In this document: one piece after another, positions 1-10,898 of the stretch | Position numbering within the stretch: the stretch's first letter is position 1 | Layout of the letters: each line of letters starts with the position of its first letter | NCBI RefSeq assembly: GCF_001717465.1 | Contig: NZ_CP017074.1 | Location: 40,823 to 104,822 of the forward strand | Length of the DNA stretch: 64,000 bases | Direction: 5' to 3' | Source: Luteimonas sp. JM171 | GTDB taxonomy: Bacteria > Pseudomonadota > Gammaproteobacteria > Xanthomonadales > Xanthomonadaceae | Position numbers and translations under genes: made by a program | Notes under the pieces: generated by a model | What the model was told of the DNA's origin: nothing | Database searches by the model: none | The model's input: only the letters and a program-made list of their open reading frames with translations

Positions 1-97
1 GGATGTGGCTGCGGTTGGCGTGGCCCGCCTTGTACTTGCCGGAAGCGGTCTTCCGGAAGCGCTTGGCCGCGCCCCGATGGGTCTTGATCTTGGGCAT
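1..97 (-). CDS. rpmI: 50S ribosomal protein L35 (partial, 3' end outside window)
   Basis: Reading leftwards from the ATG at 97-95, the codons give [20 protein letters not shown], followed by [11 protein letters not shown], the conserved basic N-terminus of bacterial L35 of the large ribosomal subunit. The gene is cut by the window edge after about 32 residues. It lies downstream of infC on the same strand, the usual thrS-infC-rpmI-rplT order, so it is probably co-transcribed with infC. The gap to infC is about 200 nt and holds one GC-rich hairpin. Confidence 0.95.
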   Translation of the reverse strand, partial: MPKIKTHRGAAKRFRKTASGKYKAGHANRSHI

Positions 98-275
98 TTC
101 GGTGTCCTTGTCTCTTCTGGTCCGGTTCGGGCGGCGGCCATGCCGCGCTTGTTTGCCCTGGCCGGTCTAAGCCCTTGATTCCTCGCGGAACAGGGGCGGC
201 TTGGAACGACAATAAATCTCCGGGCGCGCCGGAGCCGGCCATTATGCCGGGGAACGCTGCGGTGCGCAAACCTTG

Positions 276-294
276 CGGCGCCGGGAAGGCGCCG
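276..294 (-). terminator. GC-rich hairpin between infC and rpmI
   Basis: A perfect 7-bp stem (CGGCGCC at 276-282, GGCGCCG at 288-294) with a 5-nt loop lies directly after the infC stop codon. There is no T-tract, so it is more likely an attenuating or mRNA-stabilising hairpin inside the infC-rpmI operon than a strong terminator. Confidence 0.3.
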
Positions 295-299
295 GGGCG

Positions 300-821
300 C
301 TACTTCTTCTTGGGCGCGATCATCATCACCATCTGCCGGCCTTCCATGCGCGGCCGGGACTCGATCACGATGTCCTCGCCGAGGTCGGCCTCGATCCGGT
401 CCAGCATCTGCCGGCCCAGCTCCTGGTGGCTCATTTCGCGGCCACGGAACCGAATGTTCACCTTGATCTTGTCCCCGTCCTCCAGGAATCCGCGCATCTT
501 CCGCATCTTGATCGCGTAATCCCCGCTGTCGGTGACGGGGCGGAACTTCACTTCCTTGATCTCGACCTGCTTCTGCTTCTTCTTGGCCGCGTTGGCCTTC
601 TTCTGCTGGTCGAACCTGTACTTGCCGTAATCCATGATCCGGCATACCGGAGGATCAGCGTTGGGCTGGATCTCGACCAGATCGAGGCCTTCTTCCTGCG
701 CCTGCTGCAGGGCCTCGTCCCGCGAGAGGACGCCGATCATTTCGCCATCGGAACCGATCACGCGCACGCGCGGTACGCGGATGTCCTGGTTCCTGCGGTT
801 CTGCTTGTCCGGGGTACTGAT
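300..821 (-). CDS. infC: Translation initiation factor IF-3, with ATC start codon
   Basis: IF-3 binds the 30S subunit, monitors start-codon pairing and keeps subunits apart. The reading frame continues upstream of the first ATG/GTG-type codon (GTG at 767) for 18 codons that give the conserved IF-3 N-terminus [18 protein letters not shown]. The family start falls on ATC at 821-819. A GGAG Shine-Dalgarno lies 8 nt before it. The result is 173 aa, close to the 180 aa of E. coli IF-3, which uses AUU. The N-domain ([20 protein letters not shown]) and C-domain ([23 protein letters not shown]) are intact. Rare start codons in infC are known to allow IF-3 to repress its own translation, and the ATC here fits that. 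It lies 84 nt downstream of thrS. Confidence 0.93.
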   Translation of the reverse strand: MSTPDKQNRRNQDIRVPRVRVIGSDGEMIGVLSRDEALQQAQEEGLDLVEIQPNADPPVCRIMDYGKYRFDQQKKANAAKKKQKQVEIKEVKFRPVTDSGDYAIKMRKMRGFLEDGDKIKVNIRFRGREMSHQELGRQMLDRIEADLGEDIVIESRPRMEGRQMVMMIAPKKK

Positions 822-905
822 ATTGCAATCTCCAAAATCGGTGAAACCGGCCGCCCGTCAGCGTCCGGGAATGCCGGCGCGCGTCCGCGCCGGGTCGTTA
901 CACGT

Positions 906-2813
906 TCATGCTAGCGCAAGCTCGTTGCGAAGACGTGAGATGAAGCCGTCAACCGGCATGCTGCCCAGATCCTCCCCCGAGCGGGTCCGCACGGCCACTG
1001 CACCATTTTCCTTTTCGCGGTCCCCCACCACGAGCAGGTACGGCACACGCTGCAGTGTGTGCTCCCTGATCTTATAGCCGATTTTCTCGTTGCGCAAATC
1101 CGATTCGACCCTGAGCCCTTGATCTGCAAGGGTTTTCCGGACCTCTTCCACATACCCTGCCTGAGCATCGGTGATGTTCATCACCACCGCCTGCACCGGC
1201 GCCAGCCAGGCGGGAAAGGCCCCGGCGTGGTGCTCGATCAGGATGCCGATGAACCGCTCCATCGAACCCACGATGGCGCGATGCAGCATCACCGGGGTGC
1301 GCTTCTGGCTGTTTTCATCGACGTACTCCGCACCCAGGCGGCCGGGCATCATGAAATCCACCTGCACCGTGCCGAGCTGCCAGGTCCGGCCGATGGCATC
1401 GCGCAGGTGGTATTCCACCTTGGGCCCGTAGAAAGCGCCCTCGCCCTCCAGCTCCTCGAATTCCACGCCGGCTGCACCCAACGCGGAGCGCAGCGCGGCC
1501 TCCGCCTTGTCCCAGACCGCGTCGTCACCCATGCGCGGCTCCGGGCGGAGTGCGAGCTTGACCTGCACGTCTTCGAAGCCGAAATCCCGGTAAACCTTCA
1601 TCGCCTGGGCGTGGAATGCGGTGACCTCGGACTCGATCTGGGCCTCGGTACAAAACACGTGCCCGTCGTCCTGGGTGAACCCGCGCACGCGCAGGGTCCC
1701 GTGCAGCGCGCCGGACGGCTCGTCGCGGTGGCAGCTGCCGAACTCACCGTAGCGGATCGGCAGGTCACGGTAGCTGTGCAGGCCCTGGTTGAAGATCTGC
1801 ACGTGGCCGGGGCAGTTCATGGGCTTCACCGCATAGGTCCGCTTCTCGGACTCGGTGAAGAACATGTTTTCCTTGTAGTTGTCCCAGTGGCCGGACTTCT
1901 TCCAAAGGCTCACGTCCAGGATCTGCGGGCAGCGCACTTCGCCGTAGCCGCTCTCGCGGTACACCCGGCGCATGTACTGCTCCACCACCTGCCACACCGC
2001 CCACCCCTTGGGGTGCCAGAACACCAGGCCCGGCGCTTCCTCCTGCAGGTGGAACAGTTCCTGCTGCTTGCCGATGCGGCGGTGGTCGCGCTTCTCGGCT
2101 TCCTCGATCCGCTGCACGTAGGCCTTGAGCTGCTTGTTGTCGGCCCAGGCGGTGCCGTAGATGCGCTGCAGCTGCTCGTTGCTGGAATCCCCGCGCCAGT
2201 AGGCACCGGAAATGCGCAGCAGCTTGAACGACTTGAGGAACCGCGTGTTCGGCACGTGCGGCCCGCGGCACATGTCGACGTATTCCTGGTGGTGGTAGAG
2301 CCCCATCTCGGTCACTTCCGGGCCCATGTCCTCGATCAGGCGCAGCTTGTAGTCCTCGCCGCGGGCCTTGAAGGTCTCGATGACCTCGTCGCGCGGCGTC
2401 ATGCGCTTGATGACGTCGTATTCGGCGTCGATCAGCTCGCGCATGCGCTGCTCGATCGCGGCCATGTCCTCGGGCGTGAACGGACGCTCGTACCAGATGT
2501 CGTAGTAGAAGCCGTCCTCGATCACCGGCCCGATCACCATCTTGGCCTCGGGGTACAGCTGCTTGACCGCGTGCCCGACCAGGTGTGCGCAGGAGTGGCG
2601 GATGATCTCCACCCCTTCCGGATCCTTTGGCGTGAGGATCTGCAGCGTGGCGTCGTGATCGATCACGTCGGAGGCATCGACCTGGCGGCCGTCCACCTTG
2701 CCCGCCACGGTGGCCTTGGCCAGGCCCGGCCCGATCGATTCGGCCACCTGCATGACGGTGACGGGGCCGTCGAACTCGCGCTTGCTGCCGTCGGGAAGGG
2801 TAATCGTGATCAT
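906..2813 (-). CDS. thrS: Threonyl-tRNA synthetase
   Basis: Charges tRNA-Thr in the cytoplasm. The 635-aa length matches the family (E. coli 642). An N-terminal TGS domain (about 1-60) is followed by the editing domain with [12 protein letters not shown], then the class II catalytic core. Zinc ligands are visible in MNCPGH, TQDDGH and [11 protein letters not shown]. Motif 2 is seen as [22 protein letters not shown]-terminal anticodon-binding domain closes the protein. It starts at ATG 2813 with a weak Shine-Dalgarno. It is first in the thrS-infC-rpmI order, and tRNA-Val with its own terminator lies just upstream. Confidence 0.97.
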   Translation of the reverse strand: MITITLPDGSKREFDGPVTVMQVAESIGPGLAKATVAGKVDGRQVDASDVIDHDATLQILTPKDPEGVEIIRHSCAHLVGHAVKQLYPEAKMVIGPVIEDGFYYDIWYERPFTPEDMAAIEQRMRELIDAEYDVIKRMTPRDEVIETFKARGEDYKLRLIEDMGPEVTEMGLYHHQEYVDMCRGPHVPNTRFLKSFKLLRISGAYWRGDSSNEQLQRIYGTAWADNKQLKAYVQRIEEAEKRDHRRIGKQQELFHLQEEAPGLVFWHPKGWAVWQVVEQYMRRVYRESGYGEVRCPQILDVSLWKKSGHWDNYKENMFFTESEKRTYAVKPMNCPGHVQIFNQGLHSYRDLPIRYGEFGSCHRDEPSGALHGTLRVRGFTQDDGHVFCTEAQIESEVTAFHAQAMKVYRDFGFEDVQVKLALRPEPRMGDDAVWDKAEAALRSALGAAGVEFEELEGEGAFYGPKVEYHLRDAIGRTWQLGTVQVDFMMPGRLGAEYVDENSQKRTPVMLHRAIVGSMERFIGILIEHHAGAFPAWLAPVQAVVMNITDAQAGYVEEVRKTLADQGLRVESDLRNEKIGYKIREHTLQRVPYLLVVGDREKENGAVAVRTRSGEDLGSMPVDGFISRLRNELALA

Positions 2814-2831
2814 TGCGAACCAGTCAGGAGG

Positions 2832-2869
2832 CCAAAAACAGCAACGGCGCGGACCGTGGCCGCGCCGTT
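2832..2869 (-). terminator. Rho-independent terminator after tRNA-Val
   Basis: A perfect 10-bp GC-rich stem (2843-2852 with 2860-2869) and a 7-nt loop is followed on the minus strand by a run of five T (2837-2833). It lies between the tRNA-Val gene and the thrS start, so it should end tRNA transcription before thrS. Confidence 0.7.
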
Positions 2870-2891
2870 TCGGGTTCCACGCCGTCGCGCG

Positions 2892-2966
2892 TGGTGGGCG
2901 GTACTGGGATCGAACCAGTGACCCCTACCATGTCAAGGTAGTGCTCTACCGCTGAGCTAACCGCCC
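2892..2966 (-). tRNA. tRNA-Val(GAC)
   Basis: The minus strand from 2966 folds as a complete cloverleaf. The acceptor GGGCGGT pairs with ACCGCCC, and the D-arm is GCTC-AGCGGTA-GAGC. The anticodon stem CTACC/GGTAG carries loop TTGACAT, so the anticodon is GAC. The T-arm ACTGG-TTCGATC-CCAGT is present, then discriminator A and an encoded CCA (75 nt in all). Confidence 0.97.
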
Positions 2967-2978
2967 ATCAGGAGCGGG

Positions 2979-3007
2979 ATTCTATCCCGGGGACAATTCC
3001 GGGACAA
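2979..3007 (-). promoter_or_regulatory. Sigma70-type promoter of tRNA-Val
   Basis: On the minus strand a -35 TTGTCC (3007-3002) is spaced 17 bp from a -10 TAGAAT (2984-2979), which would start transcription about 6 nt before the tRNA 5' end. The good -10, ideal spacing and position support it; no experimental data. Confidence 0.65.
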
Positions 3008-3045
3008 CAGTCCGGGGCGCTTTTCGGCAGCAGGCCCGCGCGGGC

Positions 3046-5082
<2,037 letters not shown>

Positions 5083-5320
5083 TGGCAGGGTGGTGCAGCG
5101 GGACAGGCACCAAGTCTAGACCCTGGGCGTCAACGACCCTTTATCGAACCCGTGACGCCCTCCTTCAGCGCAGGGCCGCAAACGGGCAAGCGTGGTACAT
5201 CCTGCAGCCCCGAGTCCGACCCCGATCTCAGCAATCCCCTACCCGGCATCTCCGGTTGCCCGGTCGCAGGAATCTGATCCGAACCACAAACTGGCTCCAA
5301 TCCGCCGAGGAGTTCCCCCG

Positions 5321-5842
5321 ATGACCCGCATGGACGCAGGTCTCACCCTCATCGAAGTCCTGATCGCCCTCACCATCACCGCTGTCCTGCTGACAGTCGG
5401 CCTCCCGGCCTTCACCGGCACTTTGGATCGCACCCGCGTCGCCACGACCATGCACCGGGTCAGCGCCGACCTCGCCATGGCCCGGAGCACCGCCATCATG
5501 CGACGCGCCCAGGTTGTCGTCTGCCCGCGCACAAGGGACGACCGCTGCCGCAGCGACAGTGACTGGAGCCAGGGCTGGATGGTCTTCACCGATGACGACG
5601 GGAACCGGCAGCCGGACGAACCCGGACATGTCCTGCGGGTCACCCATCCCCCGGCCGGGGGCCAGCTGTCGCTCAGGGCCACGCGCAGGTTCCTGCGTTA
5701 CCAGCGGGATGGACGGAGCGCCCACAGCAATCAGACAGTGAGGGTATGCGCAGGCGGCGAGTTCGCCGGGATGGTGGTGGTGAACAATCTGGGCCGGGTA
5801 CGCAGCGACCGCCCTCGCGACGGCACGCCGTGCCCGCATTGA
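5321..5842 (+). CDS. GspH/FimT-family pseudopilin (solitary fimT paralogue)
   Basis: The start at ATG 5321 is set by a GAGGAG Shine-Dalgarno 8 nt upstream and gives 173 aa. The N-terminus is a type IV prepilin signal, a short leader ending in MDAG then LTLIEVLIALTITAVLL, so PilD-type peptidase should cleave after Gly. The C-terminal GspH-like domain has DWSQGWMVFTDDDGN and a Cys pair. It closely resembles the fimT product encoded at 12555-13076 (same length, same WMV-TD-DGN motif), so the two look like paralogues. It stands alone on the plus strand, convergent with the pilus operon. Likely role: minor pilin in type IV pilus assembly priming. Confidence 0.85.
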   Translation: MTRMDAGLTLIEVLIALTITAVLLTVGLPAFTGTLDRTRVATTMHRVSADLAMARSTAIMRRAQVVVCPRTRDDRCRSDSDWSQGWMVFTDDDGNRQPDEPGHVLRVTHPPAGGQLSLRATRRFLRYQRDGRSAHSNQTVRVCAGGEFAGMVVVNNLGRVRSDRPRDGTPCPH

Positions 5843-5922
5843 GCGCGACCATCTGTTGCGCACCTGATGGCCATCCGAGGCAGCGGGCAGGCGTCGGCTC
5901 CGGCGCCCGCCACATGAGACGC

Positions 5923-5950
5923 TTGACCGGCGCCCCCAACCCCTTAAAAT
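5923..5950 (+). promoter_or_regulatory. Sigma70-type promoter of tRNA-Asn
   Basis: TTGACC (5923-5928), a 16-bp spacer and TAAAAT (5945-5950) lie 10 nt before the tRNA 5' end. Both hexamers match five of six consensus bases. Confidence 0.65.
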
Positions 5951-5960
5951 GGCCCTCCCC

Positions 5961-6037
5961 GCCCGAATAGCTCAGCTGGTTAGAGCACTTGACTGTTAAT
6001 CAGGGGGTCGCTGGTTCGAGTCCAGCTTCGGGCGCCA
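5961..6037 (+). tRNA. tRNA-Asn(GTT)
   Basis: A full cloverleaf: acceptor GCCCGAA pairs with TTCGGGC. The anticodon loop CTGTTAA gives GTT. The T-arm CGCTGG-TTCGAGT-CCAGC is present, then discriminator G and encoded CCA (77 nt). It is followed by a strong terminator. Confidence 0.97.
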
Positions 6038-6046
6038 GACAAAGGA

Positions 6047-6075
6047 AAAGCCGCGGAGAGATCCGCGGCTTTTTT
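6047..6075. terminator. Bidirectional terminator between tRNA-Asn and pilE
   Basis: An 11-bp perfect stem (AAAGCCGCGGA 6047-6057, TCCGCGGCTTT 6062-6072) with GAGA loop is followed on plus by a T-run. On minus it is followed by four T, so it can serve both tRNA-Asn and the convergent pilus operon ending at 6080. Confidence 0.85.
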
Positions 6076-6079
6076 GTTT

Positions 6080-6538
6080 TCAGGGCGATGGGGGCGTTGT
6101 TCCGAACCTGCATTCCGAATCAAGCGCCGCCCCGCCCCCGTGCGACTTGCGCCCCGCCTGGTTCAGCCGCATTCCGCCGCAGCGATCATCAGCCTGGGCT
6201 GTCCCGGCTATCGGAGTGGCAGTGAGCGTAAATGTGCTCGCCGTGGCGTTGGACATCTCGATGTTGTAGAACGCCGTCCCACCGTCCCGCGGCGAGCGCT
6301 TATGGGCCGCAGGCACGGTCGCCCAGAAGCCCACATAGGAATTGTTGACGGTGTGGAAGCGCTCGGCACGCTGGGCCAGCTCAACCAGATCTGCCTGGGC
6401 TTGCCCACGTCGGGACTTCCTCACCTGCTCCTGGTACGAGGGAATTGCAATGGCGGCGAGGATCGCCACCACTGCCACCACGACCATCAGCTCAATGAGG
6501 GTGAACCCAGCTGCTGACTGGCGTTCAGAACGGGTCAT
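6080..6538 (-). CDS. pilE: Type IV pilin-like protein PilE (minor pilin)
   Basis: The 152-aa product begins MTRSERQSAAG then FTLIELMVVVAVVAILAAIA, a textbook type IV prepilin with Gly-1 and Glu+5. The rest is a hydrophilic pilin head with a C-terminal Cys pair region (DDRCGG, DSECRFG). The ATG at 6538 overlaps the pilY1 stop as ATGA, so translation is coupled, and I prefer it to the upstream ATG of the longer frame. As last gene of fimT-pilV-pilW-pilX-pilY1-pilE it is expected to be a minor pilin of the priming complex. It could instead be a small major-type pilin. Confidence 0.9.
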   Translation of the reverse strand: MTRSERQSAAGFTLIELMVVVAVVAILAAIAIPSYQEQVRKSRRGQAQADLVELAQRAERFHTVNNSYVGFWATVPAAHKRSPRDGGTAFYNIEMSNATASTFTLTATPIAGTAQADDRCGGMRLNQAGRKSHGGGAALDSECRFGTTPPSP

Positions 6539-9500
6539 TGCAGCTGCCTCCACGATTGTCTGCCACAGGGGTAGGGAACCAACATCGCATTTGCCATGCC
6601 CGGCACCGTAATCCTCATCCAACAGCGGGGCAGTGGATCAGTGGCACCCGGCGGAGTGATCGGCCGGCTTGTCGACAAGACGCTGACTCCGACGTCCCGG
6701 ACCGGGGCGGATCCGCCAGTGGACAGGGCGACGGCACCGACGTTATCGCCATGGATCGAACCCAGCGTATCTCCGTCAATGTCTCCGCTCCGCACGCCGG
6801 ACAGCGCTGGAGCTCCCGTGCGTGTATCCAGTCCAAACAGCCAGTTCTCACCGCCCGATGAGCACCCGTCGGCATTGGTAGGCGCGTAGGTCGGGATAAA
6901 GAGCACGCCACTCGCAACACGCGGGTAGCTGACAACCCGCTCGCCAGCCGGTAGATCAATCACCCATCCGACGTAGCCGTAGCTCATCCCACCCGGCGTA
7001 ATCGTACGGACCTGAGTGTCATCGGTCACAACGGTACGCTCAAAAAGCATGTCCGCGGTGATGGTATCTGTCGCGCCATTGTCTTCGACGCCGTATACGG
7101 ACTGGATTGAATCGTCCGCTTCATCACCATGGAAAGAGAAGCTCCCGGTTCCAAACATCAGCATCACGCCGCCACCCCGCCCAGCCGTGGCCACGATCCC
7201 GCCGAGGACTGGCTGACGATATGTGCTGCCATCTTCCGTGTGTTCGCGAGTCGTGAAAAACGGGGTATTAATTGAGGTTGTGCTGGCGAGCAAATCGAAC
7301 TTCCAAATCGCACCCTTGCGATCAGCTGCGTAGACGGTATCGGCAAAGCCGTCTCGCATCGAAGTTCCCGACAGGGCGTCCCGTCGGTCCACCACCACAA
7401 TGTTGCCGAGCCCGTTCGGGCCACCCGGTGCGCCTGCCTCCACCGCCTCGATCTGCCGTACGGCGCCAGTTTCCAGGTCGACCACGAACAGCACGGCCTT
7501 GTTGTTGACGCTGTTGTATCCGTTGCCGAATATGGCTTTCCACGAGACCACCCCGGTGCCCGGATCACGGAACGGGGCAATCACCGGCCTTCCCAGCACG
7601 TGTCCGATGTTATCGGCGATGTTGCTGTCCGTGTGCCGATCGTCGATTTCCCATAGCCGGTTGCTCGACGACGTGAAACTGGTCGGATTGCTCACATCAA
7701 GGGCAAACACGCTGCGCCCACCCGCACCCGCCGTGGCGACGAGGGCAGTTTTCCAACCTCCATCCATATAGGCGTCACCGACGACCACCGGCCCATCGAC
7801 GTAATACCGGTGTTCAAATTTCTGACCCACCGCCTCCGGCTCATACGGAAAAAGCAGGTTACCCATGTGGCCGAGCACGGCACGTGGGATGTAGCCAAAC
7901 ATTTGCCGTCCGCCCTGCGATGCATCCACGTTCCCAAGATGGTCGATTCCACCGTGGAAGCCGTGCAGCATTCCATCATTCGCACCGATATACACCATCG
8001 CGGGGCGAGACTGTTTTTCCGTCATGTAATCGGCGTAACTCGCGCCGTAGTTAACCCCACCGATCTCCCCAAGTGCGTGATAGCCATAGTCGTCGGTAGG
8101 TGCACTGACCACCGGATTGGAGTTGACGATGTCACCGAGCACGGTTGTGCGATATCGAAGCGTACCGCCGGGCCGGCCAACCTCCCGGGACTGGTCCCCA
8201 AGCAGGTAGTCCACCGCGCCCGCGAGATCCACGCCGAGCGCTTCCAGCTCGGACGCGGTACAACGGGACATTCCCACGCGGGGGTTGTCACAGAGCTGGT
8301 CAAGGCTGGTAAGCCCCGCGGAGCTGAAGCGACTGGTGTCGCCCTCGGCGTTGCCGTACCAGGTCCGACCCGCCCGCTGCCCGGGTGTCATCTCGGCCAG
8401 CTTCTCCTCGGCGCTCCACAAGGTCGTTTCAGACACTTCACCTGTAGTGGTGTCAAAAGTTGGCTTCGCGGCCGAAAGACGTCCGTACCAGTCAGTACTG
8501 TGGTTCTCAACGCCATATCCTGGCGTCACGGCAAGCGAGCGTTCGCCAATCCGCGCTCCGGTCATCGCCGTTGAGCCAGAAGGGCTCGAGCCGGACCCGA
8601 CCGCTTGCAAGATCCGCCGCATGGCAGCTGTAACGTCGGCCGGGGTGTTGGCATTGATAAGCTCACCCCGCGTGTTAACCGTCGCATGCCAGATGTCATC
8701 GATGGTACTGCGCTGGTTGCTCTGGAAAGCAGGCCAGCTCACGTACGGCTCTTCAAACGGGTCACGCGGGCTTTCCGGGTCAAACGCGATACCCCGTGAA
8801 CCCAGCGTCACTCCATAGAAATTCATATGGAGGTTCGGATTGCAGTCGTACCTCGGATCGGGGCAGTTGGGATGAATGGGAACGACCCCTGCAGGAAAGC
8901 CAGGACCGCTGCGCAGCGGTGCATGGCCACCCTCTGCCGTGTTTAGGTAATACTTGGTCGCGATGTCCGCCAAGGTATTACTGTGAGAGTCTGAAAATGG
9001 CGCGGCCATCGCCCCGTCAACGTTTCCATACCCAGTCTGGGACACGTTACTGAAGCCATCGGTGAACAGCATCCCAGCGTTGCGCTGACAGGCGAGCTTG
9101 ATCGGGGCATCATCGTCTGTCCTGCGGAACTGTTGCCCCATGTGTGCCACTGCGGGAAGATTGGGAGTGTTGCCCGACGCGCCCAGCTTCACGACGGAGT
9201 CGTAAAACAACTTGCGTTGAGTCTCTAGTGCCATGTCCCGCATGGCAACGGTGTTGCGATTGTTAATGGTGAAGTAACCGACACGCATGCTGTTCACGGT
9301 GGCAAGCGAATGCGTGACAGCAGCGACTACCGATCTGTTCCGCGCCCCATAGTAGGAGAACCAGTTGGCAAAGTTCTGGATTGCGGCGTTATAAGCAGCT
9401 GTGGTCGAGTAATTATCCTCTTTTATCTCGTATCGATACATGTCGCATCGGTACTCATCGTCCGCCCATGCGTATGAGCAGGCGTTCGGCGCAAGAACCC

Positions 9501-10332
9501 GTGCGGACAACTTGAAACCTTCAGGTGCAGGGTGATCAACGGGAAGATAGAAAGTCGCCGGAAAATAACTAATATAAACACTTGCAGAACAGCTCGCCGT
9601 CACATCTGACGTCAATTCACGCCAATGTCCGGTGGTACTCCTGCTATTAGCCTTTGTGAGTCCGCAGTCTCGGGCATCACTTGAATTGTAAAACTCCATG
9701 CCCTCCGGCAAAACCATACCAGCCCGGATGCGAAACGCATGATGGTTTGAGTTATTTGAGCTTGTCTCACGCCTCTGCGCCGTTATGTTGAACACAGGCG
9801 TGGCGTTATTGGGATTGACCCGCACCGCTGCCGGGTCCGCATCATCCCAGTAATTTCCCAAATGATCCTTCCAAGGCTCGTAGGTCGTGGTGGGATCGAA
9901 ATACGCCTTGTTGTAGACATGCGACCGGGAGAAGCCAAACGCATCAATAGGTGGAATGGCTGCGTTGTCGTTGCCAGGGCTGCTTTGCCTCGGAGCCGGA
10001 TATGGGGCGACATGGACAAACTGGCGGGTACTGTCGCTCGTGCGAAGCTTGCCTTCCGATGCGCCGGATGTATAGAAGAAGCTTGCGTCGTTGCCAGTCC
10101 CACCCCAGATCGCACCGCCATCCCGACTGGGAAACAAGGTCTGGAACCGCATGGAACCCGAATCATCCAGCGCCATAATAAATGCGGCCGGGATCTGCGA
10201 TTGGACATTGAGCGGCGCCTGCGCGAGCGAACCTTGGGCCTGGGCCGCGCGCGCCTTATAGACGAAGTATCCGCCCGCACCGAGCGCGAGCGCGGCTGCG
10301 ACCGCCGTGTACTTTACGAGCCTGGAAGCCAT
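6535..10332 (-). CDS. pilY1: Type IV pilus tip adhesin / assembly protein PilY1
   Basis: A 1265-aa exported protein. A hydrophobic signal-anchor lies at about 6-24. A von Willebrand A-like metal site DDSGS (56-60, DxSxS) follows near the N-terminus. The C-terminal third is the PilY1 beta-propeller (VYIGANDGMLHGFHGG, ALVATAGAGGRSVFALDV, VYAADRKGAIWKFDL). In the family PilY1 sits at the pilus tip, binds calcium, and acts in adhesion, twitching and surface sensing. The gene overlaps pilE by 4 nt and is 14 nt from pilX. The stretch of about 9,300-9,950, in the variable N-terminal half, is visibly richer in A/T than its neighbours. Confidence 0.95.
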   Translation of the reverse strand: MASRLVKYTAVAAALALGAGGYFVYKARAAQAQGSLAQAPLNVQSQIPAAFIMALDDSGSMRFQTLFPSRDGGAIWGGTGNDASFFYTSGASEGKLRTSDSTRQFVHVAPYPAPRQSSPGNDNAAIPPIDAFGFSRSHVYNKAYFDPTTTYEPWKDHLGNYWDDADPAAVRVNPNNATPVFNITAQRRETSSNNSNHHAFRIRAGMVLPEGMEFYNSSDARDCGLTKANSRSTTGHWRELTSDVTASCSASVYISYFPATFYLPVDHPAPEGFKLSARVLAPNACSYAWADDEYRCDMYRYEIKEDNYSTTAAYNAAIQNFANWFSYYGARNRSVVAAVTHSLATVNSMRVGYFTINNRNTVAMRDMALETQRKLFYDSVVKLGASGNTPNLPAVAHMGQQFRRTDDDAPIKLACQRNAGMLFTDGFSNVSQTGYGNVDGAMAAPFSDSHSNTLADIATKYYLNTAEGGHAPLRSGPGFPAGVVPIHPNCPDPRYDCNPNLHMNFYGVTLGSRGIAFDPESPRDPFEEPYVSWPAFQSNQRSTIDDIWHATVNTRGELINANTPADVTAAMRRILQAVGSGSSPSGSTAMTGARIGERSLAVTPGYGVENHSTDWYGRLSAAKPTFDTTTGEVSETTLWSAEEKLAEMTPGQRAGRTWYGNAEGDTSRFSSAGLTSLDQLCDNPRVGMSRCTASELEALGVDLAGAVDYLLGDQSREVGRPGGTLRYRTTVLGDIVNSNPVVSAPTDDYGYHALGEIGGVNYGASYADYMTEKQSRPAMVYIGANDGMLHGFHGGIDHLGNVDASQGGRQMFGYIPRAVLGHMGNLLFPYEPEAVGQKFEHRYYVDGPVVVGDAYMDGGWKTALVATAGAGGRSVFALDVSNPTSFTSSSNRLWEIDDRHTDSNIADNIGHVLGRPVIAPFRDPGTGVVSWKAIFGNGYNSVNNKAVLFVVDLETGAVRQIEAVEAGAPGGPNGLGNIVVVDRRDALSGTSMRDGFADTVYAADRKGAIWKFDLLASTTSINTPFFTTREHTEDGSTYRQPVLGGIVATAGRGGGVMLMFGTGSFSFHGDEADDSIQSVYGVEDNGATDTITADMLFERTVVTDDTQVRTITPGGMSYGYVGWVIDLPAGERVVSYPRVASGVLFIPTYAPTNADGCSSGGENWLFGLDTRTGAPALSGVRSGDIDGDTLGSIHGDNVGAVALSTGGSAPVRDVGVSVLSTSRPITPPGATDPLPRCWMRITVPGMANAMLVPYPCGRQSWRQLQ

Positions 10333-10346
10333 TATGCAGTCCTCGC

Positions 10347-10898
10347 CTAAAGCTTGAATACCGTGTCAATCGCCGCGGAAGAGGTGGGGTTGTCTCCGCC
10401 CCTCGAGTCGGTCTGGTATGTGGTGATCTGGTAGACAGGCTGGAGCCCGCCTCCCTGCTCCTGGGTCATGCCCATTCCAATCTCGGCTTCACCGATCAGG
10501 CAGGCCTCGATCTGGCGGATGTTGGTCGCAGGTCCAGATGCCAAGGTCCGCGGCTCGCCGCTGGGCAGTGTCCGGGTCCATTCCCCGGCGTCGAACTCAT
10601 CATCACACTGGGTCTTAATGTCGGCGCGGGCCACGGAGGTGCAACCCGTGGCGTCTGGCACCCCGTTCAGCACTTCGAGGCCACATTCGGTGGCGCGTGC
10701 CCGCTCCTCCGTGAACTGGAATGCCAAGTTCACCGCCCGGTAGCTGGCGGCCATGCGCTCCTGCATTCCGGCCACCTGCAGCGCCACGATGCCGATCAGC
10801 GCGAGCAACACAAGCATGATGAGAGCGACGTACAAAACGGCGCCGCGCTGACGAGAGGCGCTCTGGATCCTTGCGGTGTGCATTCGGCGAGTCATCAT
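10347..10898 (-). CDS. pilX: Minor pilin PilX
   Basis: 183 aa from ATG 10898, which overlaps the pilW stop (TGATG). The N-terminus is a PilX-type leader, basic then RGAVLYVALIMLVLLALIGIVALQVAGMQERMA. As is usual for PilX/GspK-like pilins, the Glu at +5 is not conserved. It is followed by the family's helix with QFTEERARATEC. PilX caps the priming complex together with PilVWY1 and FimT. A nearby second ATG (10895) and TTG (10901) are alternative starts. Confidence 0.88.
   Translation of the reverse strand: MMTRRMHTARIQSASRQRGAVLYVALIMLVLLALIGIVALQVAGMQERMAASYRAVNLAFQFTEERARATECGLEVLNGVPDATGCTSVARADIKTQCDDEFDAGEWTRTLPSGEPRTLASGPATNIRQIEACLIGEAEIGMGMTQEQGGGLQPVYQITTYQTDSRGGDNPTSSAAIDTVFKL

Noticed and set aside
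5083..5320. LexA box search upstream of uvrB.
   Set aside because: No palindrome like known Xanthomonas LexA sites is visible; regulation by the SOS response is not supported here.
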